NCBI GenBank assembly: GCA_964016985.1 | Contig: OZ024821.1 | Location: forward strand, 127,805,555 to 127,869,554 | Length of the DNA stretch: 64,000 nucleotides | Source: Anodontia alba | Lineage: Eukaryota > Mollusca > Bivalvia > Lucinida > Lucinidae | Direction of reading: 5' to 3' | Shown: one piece after another, positions 27,901-39,900 of the stretch | Position numbering within the stretch: the first letter of the stretch is position 1 | Layout of the letters: every line of letters begins with the position of its first letter | Translations under genes and position numbers: made by a program | Notes under the pieces: generated by a model | The model's input: the letters and a program-made list of their open reading frames with translations, nothing else | Told to the model about the DNA's origin: nothing | Database searches by the model: none

Positions 27901-30900
27901 CGGTGTAGTAATACACGCGCTACTTTTGTCAATCACCCCACGCCATCTTTGATGTTGTGCTTAGCAACGGAAGCTGAACGAAAAGAAAGTATCAGAATCT
28001 ACTTATTCGATATTGAATATAGCAAGACATCAGGCATTTAATTCATTCCTCCTACATGAAATTACTTTATTCACACCTCAGTGACACGGAGTTGTCTGAT
28101 GACTGCTGGCCCATTTATACGTTATGACCCTTCTTTTGTGGACATCGGAAAATCTCTTGAAAACAGAAAAGGGTAGGCATAGCTGGTCGGGCTAATCTGT
28201 TGATGCTTAGGTGAAGCACTATCAAATGACAATCAGTTATTAAAGCTAATCTGGATTGAACATAGCCATTTCAAATTTATTTAATCTGCTCGTCTTCATA
28301 ATAAGTTGATAAAGATAAATTTATAAAATTGCACCAGAATAATCGTGGAGCTACATCAGGTGTTGAATATGTATGAACTGGAGCATATCTAGACTTGAAC
28401 TTTGATAATTCTAGAAATTGGAAATTGCTGCTGGAGATACACTCATTTGGAATAATCAGGTGGTAAACTTCATTGGAAAATAAAGAGGTTCATTACTCCA
28501 ATCACTGCATTGGCTTATATATGCAGGTAATAAAATGGATTTTTTTTGTGAAGAAAGAAACAAAACAGAAGAGAAATAATTGTATTTAGTTTTTCAGTAC
28601 ATGGTTAGATTATTTATGTATATCTGTTTTACACAGATGCCTCAGTAAAGACCCATTCTTATTTATACATTAAAAGAAGTAGAATGCATTTCCATCTGAC
28701 TGATTTTGAGAAATTAAATTGATAGTGAAAGCATGTAGTACAAAGTGTTCATGTTGGTTGTTTTTCAAGGAATAGTAAATTTTCTCACAAAGCCTTGTCT
28801 CTGAATGTAAATTTAATATTGGATGAAGCCACTGGTTGTAAGAAAGTGTGAAAATATGGATATAGAGCAAAATCCAGGTCCATCAATCATATAAATCTAA
28901 TTATGTAATTAAGTTAATGCCTTTTTTCGCGACACCGCCTTCTGAACAATTCAGAGTAACTACAGTTGCTATACTGGATGTACATTACTCTGTGGTGGTT
29001 CTGAATCTCTTTTAACTACACTTTTATTTAACTTTAACATGCGTAAAGTAACGTTATTATTTACCTGTATTATCAGTTAGATAACACACTTTTTGAATAA
29101 AAATTACTGGCATGTTTCTTATTTTTCTTAAGGAATATATGTTGTGGATATTCATTAAAAGAGCCCTACCAATGAATGACCTTCTAATAAGTTCCAACAT
29201 GTTTTTGTGTTGAAATTATAATGAACTAGAACATGTGTTTGAACAACACTATGACCCCAACTATATGGTTTCCCTTAAACATGCATTGTCCATAATACTG
29301 AAACACTAAAAATGGCTAACTTCAAAAGTAAGAATAGGATGGCCGAAACATTCCCATACAGAACTAGTATTTTTACCGCTGGGCGGCGAATAAATTCCAA
29401 CCACAGTTTCGTCTGCCATCATAATGAGAGTAAAGCAAAATGCAATTGGCTATCAGTCAAGCGTCGTCCAATCAAAATCGCGCTCTGAAAATGTCACTTT
29501 GTAGACCGGATTAAAGAATGTAACGAACACAAATAAGCGAATCTGAATAGAAGCGTTCATCATATCGATACTCCATCATGTGTATCGATACATGAAGCGT
29601 ATCGGGATGCACCAATGCATCGATGAATCGTCCCACCACTAGGCGTAACTCAGCTAATATTTGGTGGACTGTAACCTCAAAACAATATGCCCTTCTCTAC
29701 ATCTTGGTCTAACTATAGCATAAATGAAGTTTCAGCTTGATCGGATATAAATTGTAGGAGGAGTTAACCAGAAACTAGAAGTTTAAAGAAATTTTCAATG
29801 GGGCTTAACTCTGCTAATATTTAGTGGACTGTAACCTTGAAACAATATGTGCTGCTCCACATCATGGTCTAGCTATAAATGAAGTTTCAGCTTGATCGAA
29901 TGTAAATTGTAGGAGGAGTTAGCCGGAAACGAAAAGTTTAATGAAATTTTAAAAGGGACATAACTCTGCTAATATTTGGTGGACTGTGACCTAGAAACAA
30001 TATGCACTGCCCCCACATCTTGGTCTAACTATAAATGAAGTTTCTGCTTGATCAGATGTAAATTGTAGGAGCAGTTATCCGGAAACGAAAAGTTTAAAGG
30101 AATTTTCAAAGGGCTATAACTCTGCTGATATTAAGTGGACTGTAACCTCAAAACAATATGCACTGTTCCACATCATGGTCTAACTATAAATGAAGTTTCA
30201 GCTTGATCAGATGTAAAGTGTAGGAGTTAACCAGAAACGAAATGTTTTCTGAAATTTTCGAAGGGGCATAGCTCTGCTAATAATTGGTGGTCTGTAGCCC
30301 AAAAACAATATGTGCTGTTTCACATCATGGTCAAGCTATATACCAAGTTTCATTTTAATCGGATGTAAACTGTAGGAGGCGTTAGCCGGAAACGAAAAAG
30401 TTTTCTGACGGACGTCATACCCCGTAAAATAATATGTCCCGTTTTTCAAACAGGTGTATAATAATTCAAAAAAGTATAAATGCGAGAGTTATGGTTCTTG
30501 CGCGCTGCATGTTGTCTAATGCTGATTGATATTTACATGACCTTTCTTGAAGATATCTTGAACAGGTTTCAAGTTACAGAGCGGACACGATTTTGTGACG
30601 CATAAAGTTCCAAGTGAAATAACTCAAAAAGGATAAATGCAAGACGTATGGTTCTTGTGCTCTGCATGTAAGATAATGTTGATTGATATTTATATGAAGT
30701 TATGTGGAGACAGCTTGAACCATTTTCAAGTTACAGAGTGGACAAGATTTTGTGACAGACGCCCGAGGGAAAAAACAATACACATCTCCCTACCCTAAAG
30801 GGAGGAGACATAAATATCAGAATCCTAGCTCAAGCGGGAGGGGGTATATTGCTTTTGGTGCAGATCTTATCAGCACTGGCGTCCCCATCCAAGGGTGTGT

Positions 30901-33900
30901 GTGTGGGGAGGGGGGGGGGGGGGGAATATTTAGAACAGAATAGATTCAAAAACAGGCATAACTGGCATGCTAGGTCCAATGGGGGAAAAAAAAAAAAAGC
31001 AAGAGGACCATGATGGTCCTATATCGCTCACCTGAGCAAACAGCTTTGCATACTTACTGTTGAAGTTTCAGCCAAGTTTACTGCTCTAAAATTTTTGTAT
31101 AAATTTTATAACCCTGCACCCCAGTGGCCATGTTTTTTTCATCCATCATGATGGCTTGAACTGAATAGTGAAAGAGGATCACCAAAGGAACAATTCTGCT
31201 GTTATATTGAAATTGGTCCAGTGGTTTCTGACAAATAGATTTTAAAATGTCTTATATAGATATATAGGGAAATTAAGCCCCACCCCCTAACGGCCATGTT
31301 TTTTGACAAATCATGACAGCTTGAACAAACTTGGTAGAGGGTCACCAAAGGAAAAATCCTGCCAAGTTATATTGAATTCGGTTCAGTGGTTTCTGACAAG
31401 AAGATTTTTAAAGTTTTCTATTTAGATATATAGGGAAAATAAGCCCCACCCCTAGCAACCATGTTTTTTGACGAATCATGATTGCTTGAACAATCTTGAT
31501 AGGGGGTCACCAAAGCAACATTCCTGGCAAGTAATATTAAAATCAGTCAGGTGGTTTCTGACAAGATGAATTTTAAAGTTTTCTATACAGATATATACGG
31601 AAAATAAGCCCCGCCCCATGAAGGCCATGTTTTTTGACGTATCATGAGGGCACAATCTTAGTAGAAGGTCACCAAAGCACATTCCTGTCAAGTTACATTG
31701 AACTCAATCCAACGGTTTCTTACGAGAAGATTTTTAAAGTTTTCTATATAGGGAAAATATGCTCCGCCCCCTAGCCGCCATGTTTTTTGATGAATCATAA
31801 CGGCTTGAACAATCTTGGTAGAGGGTCACCAAAGAAACATTCCTGCCAAGTTATATTGAAATCGGTCCATTGGTTTCTGAGAAGAAGATTTTTAAACTTT
31901 TCTATATAGATATATTTGGAAAATAAGCCCCTCCCAGTGGCGGCCATTGTTTTTTGACGAATCATGATAACTTGAACAATCTTGGTAGAGGGTCAACAAG
32001 GAAAGATTTCTTCCAAGTTATAATGAAATCGGTCCAGTGGTTTCTGACAAGAAGATTTTTAAAGTTTTCTATAGAGATATATAGGGAAAATAAGCCCCAC
32101 CCCCTGGCAGAATTTTTTTTAGACGAATCATGACTGCTTGAACAATCTTGGTAGCAGGTCACCAAAGCAACATTCCTGCCAAGCTATATTGAAATTGGTC
32201 CATTGGTTTCTGACAAGAAGATTTTTAAACTTTTCTATATAGATATATAGGGAAATTAAGCCTCCCTCCCCACCCACCACCCGGCGGCAATGTTTTTTTG
32301 ACAAATCATGATAACTTGAACAATCTTGGTTAAGGGTCAAAAGGAAAGATTTCTGCCAAGTATTAATGAAATCGGTCCAGTGGTTTCTGACAAGAAGATT
32401 TTTAAAGTTTTCTATATATATAGGGAAAATAAGCCCCGCCCCCTAGCTGCTATGTTTTTTGACAAATCATGACGGCTTGGACAATCTTGGTAGAGGATCA
32501 CCAAGGAAACATTTTTGCCTAGTTATATAGAAATCGGTCCAGTGCTTTCTAACATGAAGATTTTTAAAGTTTTCTATATAGATATATAGGGAAACAAGAG
32601 GCCCACGGGCCACGGCTCGCTCACCTGAGTCACTGCAGACATGCAGATGTTATGCAACATTTTTCCAATCCTATCATCACAACTAATGAAAAGATCATCA
32701 TTTGAGCAGTTCTTAGTTTTGAAGAAGAATATATGGGCCCGACAGTCAATGGAGCATGATCATTTGAATAAACCATCAATCACATTTCAGCAGTAGGATC
32801 AATGTGAAATTTGGTGGAAATTGGCTAAGTGGATTCTGAAGAATCATGATTTTATACATGTAAACAGCACAGTGGCAGAGAAATATAATAAATATAAACA
32901 AGATGATGGCCATCTAAGATTTCCAATCAGAACAATTTTAACTACTGTTGATCTACAATTCACTTGAATACTTTCAATATAAATGTATATGGCCCATACA
33001 AATGCATGGGGAAGCAAATTTGACCTTGGAGGTAAAAAGGTCAAACGTCAACATAGAACCATCATTTTAGCAATTTTGGTAGCTCTCCTGTCCCTCATAA
33101 TTTGTGCAAAGATAAGGGCCCAGGGCTTATTTGGTTATGGAGAAGAAGATTTGTAAATTTTTTTTTACCATTATATGGGCATGGCAGCCATTTTGATCAA
33201 TGGACCATGCCCATTTTAGCAATCTTTCATTCTCCTGCCCAAGGAGGCTCTGCATGAAATTTGAGCAACACTGGCCCGGAGGCTTCAGAGGAAAAGTCAT
33301 TTGAAATTATCAACATTTTTTCCATACAAATGTATGGGGCCCATACAAATGCATACAGAAGCAAACTTGACCTCGCCGTAAAAAGGTTAAATGTCAATGT
33401 ATGACAATTATTTTAGCAACCTTGGTAGACCGCCCGTTCCCGATGATACATGCAAACATTCAGCCACATGCCATCCTCGATTTTGGAGAATAACATCTTT
33501 AAATGTTTTTTTCCCATATAAATGCATAGGGAAGCAAACGACCTTACCGTAAAAAGGTCAAATTTTAGCAACTTTGGTAGACCCTCCGTCCCCGATGAAT
33601 TATGCAAAGATTCAGCCCCAAAGCATCCTCGGTTCTGGAGAAGAAGATTTTTAAATGTTTTTACCATATATGGGCATGGCGGCCATCTTGGTTAATGAAT
33701 TGCGACCATTTTAGCAATCTTTTGTTCCCCACAACCTAAGGAGGCTCAATATGAAATTTGAGCAAATTTGGCCCAGAGGCTCCAGAGGAGATGTTATTTG
33801 AAATTCTGAACATTTTTCCCATATAAATGCATAAGGAAGCAATATTGACCTTACCGCAAAAAGGTCAAATGTCAATGTACAACCATTATTTTAGCAACTT

Positions 33901-36900
33901 TGGTAGCCCTCCCATTCCCGATGATATGTGCAAAGATTCAGCCACAAGGCATGCTCGGTTTTGGAGAAGAAGATTTTTAAAGGTTTTTCCCATACAAAAG
34001 CATAGGGAAGCAAACTTGACCTTGCCGTAAAAAGGTCAAATGCCAACGTACGACAAATCTTATAACAACTTTGGTAGACCTCTTGTCCCTGATGATTCTT
34101 GCAAAGATTCAGCCCCAAGGCCTCCTCGGTTATGGAGAAGATTTTTAAAGGTTTTTACCATATATGTGCATGGAGGCCATCTTGGGTCAACGGACCATGA
34201 CTATTTTAGCAATCTTTTGTTCCCCCACCCTAAGGAGGCTCCACATGAAATCTGAGCAAAATTGGCTCAGCGGCTTCAGAGGAGAAGTCATTTGAAAATG
34301 TTAATGGACGGAGGAAAAGTGATCACTATAGCTCATCCTGAGCAGAGGTCAGGTGGGTTAAAAAAAAAAAGTCCCACCCCCCTGGCGGCCATGGTTTTTG
34401 ACGTATCATGACGGCTTGAACAATCTTGGTAGAAAGTTACAAAAGAAACATTCCTGCCGTGTTATATTGAAATCGGTCCAGTGGTTTCTGACAAGAAGAT
34501 TTTTAAACTTTTCTGTATAGATATATAGGGAAAATAAGCCCCGCCCTCTGGTGGCCATGTTTTTTGAGGAATCCAAATGGCTTGAACAATCTTGGTAGAG
34601 GATTACTAAAGGAACCTTTCTGTAAAATTATATTGAAATTGGCCCAGTGTTTCTGACAAGAAGCTTTTAAAAGTTTTCCATATAGATATATACATGTAGG
34701 AAAAATAAGCTCCGCCCCCTGGCAGCCATGTTTTTTGACGGATCCAGATGGCATGAACAATCTTGGTACAGGATCACCAAACAAACATTCCTGCAAAATT
34801 ATATTGAAATCGGTCCAGTGGTTTCTGACAAGAAGATTTTTAAAGTTTTCTATATAGATATAAAGGGAAAATAAGCCCCGCCCCCTGGCGGCCACGTTTT
34901 TTGACGAATCCAAATGGCTTGAACAATCTTGGTAGAGGATCATCAAAGTAACACTCCTGCAAATTTATATTGAAATTGGTCATACTTTACTGGATGTATT
35001 TGGCCAGACAGTCCCGAGCAAACATTGTAAACCCCCATGAGATGCTACAAAATGCGGTGTCACATCAGGGGCTTAACTGTTTGCCACCCATTGAGCTATT
35101 TTTAGACAAAACATTCGGTAGTAAATTGTACTTGTTAGCTCACCTGAGCGCAAAGTGCTCATGGTGAACTATTGTGGTCAGTCAATGTCCGTCGTCCGTC
35201 ATGCGACTTCAACAATTGATTTAAAAGCCTACTCCTACACCCCTGGGCAAATTGACTCGATACTTGGTAGGAAGCATCGGGGTGACTTGTACATCAAAAA
35301 TAGCTAAAATCATGCCGATCGGAAATCCAAGATGGCCGCCATGGCCGCCATCTTGAAAATCTATTTTTCGCTTCTTCTCCTGAACCGAAAGGCCAATTGA
35401 CTCCAAACTTTCTAGGAAGCACTGGGGTGACTTGTAGATCAAAAATTGTTAAAATCTTGCCAATCGAAAATCCAAGATGGCCGCCATGGCAGCCATCTTA
35501 AATCTATTTTTAGCTTCTTCTCCTGAACCGAAAGGCCAATTGACTCCAAACTTGCTAGGAAGCATCGGGGTGACTTGTAGATCAAAACCAGCTAAAATCG
35601 TGTTGATCAGAAATCCAAGATGGCCACCATCTTGAAAATCTATTTTTCGCTTCTTCTCCTGAACAGAAAGGCCAATTGACTCCAAACTTGCTAAGAAGCA
35701 TCGGGGTGACTTGTAGATCAAAAATAGCTAAAATCATGCTGATCGGAAATCCAAGATGGCCGCCATGGCAGCCATCTTGAAAATCTATTTTTCGCTTCTT
35801 CTCCTGAACCGAAAGGCCAATTGACTCCAAACTTGCTAGGAAGCATAGGGGTGACTTATAGATCAAAAGACGCTAAAATCATTCCAAACGGAAATCCAAG
35901 ATGGCCACCATGGCGGCCATTTTGAAAATCTATTTTTCGCTTCTTCTCCTGAGCCGAAAGGCCAACTGACTCCAAACTTGGTAGGAAGCATCAGGGTGAC
36001 TTGTAGATCAAAAATAGCTAAAACCATGCTGATCGGAAGTCCAAGAGGGCCACCCTGGTGGCCATCTTGAAAATCTTTTTTTCGCTTCTTCTCCTAAACC
36101 CAAAAGCTAGTTGACTTGAAACTTGGTAGGAAGCATCGGGGTGACTTATAGATTAAAAATGGCTAAAATCGTTCTGATTGGAAATCCAAGATGGCTGCCA
36201 TGGTGGCCATTTTGAAAATGTAGATTTTTCACTTCTTCTCCTGAATCAAAAGGCTTATTGGCTTTAAACTAGGTAGGAAGCATCAGGGTGACCTGTAGAT
36301 CAAAAATAGATAAAATCATCCCTATCAGAAATCCAAGATGGCCGCTATGACAGCCATCTTTAAAATCTATTTTTCGCTTCTTCTCCTGAATTGAAAGGCC
36401 ATTTGACTCAAAACTTGGTAGGAAGCATTTAGGTGACTTGTAGATCTAAAATAGCTTAAATTGTTTGGATAGGAAATCCAAGATGGCTGTCATGGCGGCC
36501 ATCTTGAAACTCTTTTCCTTTCACTTATTTTCCTGAACCAAAGGGCCAGTTAATTTGAAAATTGGTAGGAAGCATCAGGATGACATGTTGATATAAAAAT
36601 AGCTAAAATCCTTCCGATTGGAAATCCAAGATGGCGGCCAGCTTGAAAATCTATTTTTCTTTACTTCTTCTGAACTGAAAGACCAATTGACTCGAAACTT
36701 GGTAGGAAGCATCAGGGTGACTTGTAGATAAAAAATAGCTCAGATGGTTGCGATAGGAAATCTCAAATTGCGGCTATGGTGGCCATCTTGAAAATCTATT
36801 TTTCTTTACTTCTTCTGAACTGAAAGACCATTTATTGACTCGAAACTTGGTAGGAAGCATCAGGGTGACTTGTAGATCAAAAAACGCTCAAATGGTTGCG

Positions 36901-39900
36901 ATAAGAAATCTCAAATTGCGGCTATGGTGGCCATCTTGAAAATCTGTTTTGAACTTTTTCCCCTGAACCGAAAGGGCAATTGACTTAAAGTTCATTGGAA
37001 GTATCGAAGTGACTTGTAGATCAACAGTAGCTAAAAGTCATTCTGATTGGAAATACAAGATGGCTACCATCTTGTTTATGTTTATTATATTTCCCTGCCA
37101 CTGTGCTGTTTACATGTATAAAATCATGATTCTTCAGAAACCACTTAGGCAATAGCAACCAAATTTCACATTGATCCTACTGTTGAAATGTGATTGAGAG
37201 TTTGTTCAAATGATCACGCTCCATTGACTGTCTTGCCATATATAATATTCATCTTAAAAATTAAGAACTGCTTAAAGGATGATCTTTTCATTAGTTGCGA
37301 TGACAGGATTGGAAAAATGTTACATAACATCTGCATATCTGCACTCACAATGCTACTCAGGTGAGTGGCCCGTGGGCCTCTTGTTCAATTTTAAATAAAG
37401 TATGGTAAGGAGTTGAGGTGAGTAACCGACCCAGAAATCAAATTTCGGGTAAGGTGTTCACATGCTGTGTTTAAAGGAGTGTAGATACTGATGTAGTGTA
37501 TGTACAAGAATCTCAGACATGTGACAGACTATTGAAGCGATATAATTATGAGCCTCTTCATGGGATAAAAATCTTATGCCATATGCGAACAACAAAGACA
37601 CGTGGTTTTTGCTATGCGCAGTCTGATCAGCACCGTTGTTGTTCGCTGTCTAGACAGTAAACAACCTATCAAAACTTTCAAGACTAGCTAATCTGGCACA
37701 ATGGCCGAGTTAGCCAGTCTACGGCTGAGTAAGCAGGTCTGAGTCTTACTTGGTCGAAAACCTCGAAGACAGGTTTTTCATGTCGTTGCTTATATATTAT
37801 CTGTACTTTGACAAAGTGCAGGGAGACTTTGTAGCGGCATCACACAGTGCTAAACACAAGCTACAATTGGATTAATTAACGCATAATTTTACTGCAAGCA
37901 TATTTTATTTTCGGGCTTCAGAAGGGGGAAAATAGGACCTTATGCACATACTCCTTTCAACTTCTTAAACCTCATTGAAATATATTTATATCGGAAAGAT
38001 TATTAAATCCAGAAAATAGGAGCTTAATTTTGCAGTAAGGAGGGTGTACATGCCGAAAAATTGTTATGCCATGAATTATACGATTTTTGCTTAAAGGATC
38101 TGTTTTAAGGTCTTTGTGAACATGTCGCTTTGCGACAAATGTCTTATATTGAATTAATTTTCTCCGTAACACATTATCCAAGTTGATAAAATAATATATA
38201 GAGGCTGTTGCATTATGTGAGGGATTTTTACAGATCCCTCATTTATTATTCGGAACTAGCGAAACTATTTGGAACTAGCCAAATCAGTGGAGAACTTCAC
38301 ATTCATCACAAGGGCAGATAACCTAAGGCAAAGGACAAAGTCTTTGGTGTGATATTTCAAGGAAGGCTAGTACTCTGTATCAGCCAATAAAGTCCAAATT
38401 TTGATCAGCCACTTATTTGGAAATTGTTATGAAGCATAACTTTACCTGGTTCTAGCCAAATGACTGTATCTGATCAATTGTGCCAGCTTTAGTGTTCAGA
38501 CAACAAAATTCACTTGCCTACACCTATATGCTTATGTGTGTGCAGAGTTGGAGCATGGGCATGTCACTATGACTTTGAGGATTCAAAATGTTCTTGGTAT
38601 TTTTGCAGCTAATAAAAATTGTCCAGATAATTGAGGAGTGTGGGTAAAAAATATTTCAGTCATTATAAATAAAGATAAAGAGCCTTAAATAAAAGGTTGC
38701 ATATAAGAATTTAAGAAATAGACAACATAAGCTGTGTAGAGCTTTTAATGCTTATAAGTTCTTTCAACAGCTAGCCCTACTGGGATGTCCAACAGAACCA
38801 TGATCAAAATCAAGATTTGTGATCTAGTTTGCTAAGTTTTTACTAAACATATGTGGACAGTATAATAATTACTGTATTTTTTAAGTCTAGTCCCATATAA
38901 TTCACATCTTAGAATTTTTTGCTGTTATTATTTAGCCCGGTTTCATGTATTTTCACGTTACTAATGGTAAAATGTTTCATCATAACTACTTACAGAGACA
39001 AATGCTGAAAATAATTCTGAAGTCATCTAAATTATTATCTGAGCATTTATTTTATGTACAAATAATGCAGTTCTTTGGGTTTGATTTGTGAAAGCATTTG
39101 TGTAAACAAGCCAACCATGTTGCCGCCATTTTGAACCAAAAGCCATGTAACTTCGCGTTAATTAAATATTTGGCAGAAAATCATCATGTAATTGTAATGT
39201 GATTTTTGCAAATTTTGGCCATTTTCAAAATAAAGTACGGATACCGTATTAATCCGCCTATAAGACGATTTGTTTATAAGACGGGGGCTGTTTTTGGGCT
39301 CTTCCCAGGCAGGATTTTGCTTTTAATTAATTATAAGATGGGTTAAAAAAGTCGCCTGACGGAGACATTCCCTGCCACTCAGAAATTCCTAAAGTACATG
39401 AAGACATCGGCGATGATTGGTCAGATTTGTAAGTGAATTTATCACAGAGCAGGAATTAAAAAAAACTCCCAACACCACTTACAAGCATGCATACCGTATT
39501 TAACTGTGTATAACACGCACCTTATTTACCCAGAAAACGTTTATAAAAATCCGATGTGTATTATTTATAGGAACACCAAAATCGGGACAGAAATCACCAA
39601 GATAATCGGTCGCGAAAACTCATGACATTCACGATCGCCCATTAAAAATGCGAAATAGAATGATTGCTATAAGATATTCATGATTTTTTATACCTATCTC
39701 GCCCATACCAGAGTTCTGGCAGCTCAAAACAAGCAACTCGATCTGATTTGTAGTAATTTGATATCCTTTTCATGTCCATGCTTTTTTTGTTTACGCTTTT
39801 TTATTTTGCTGATCATGTGATCTCTTCAAAGGGAAACTACTCAAACAGGCATATGCATATGAATCTGTATTGATTACCGGACTTTGACAAGACTCAACCG

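Noticed and set aside
33891..34946. Frames of 70-147 codons on the minus strand
   Set aside because: Repeat read-through in element B and the 163-bp array; the same phrases recur with shifted frames.
35221..35866. Series of similar 70-94-codon minus-strand frames
   Set aside because: They are shifted copies of one tandem repeat unit in element C, with frames ending wherever a unit has an indel.
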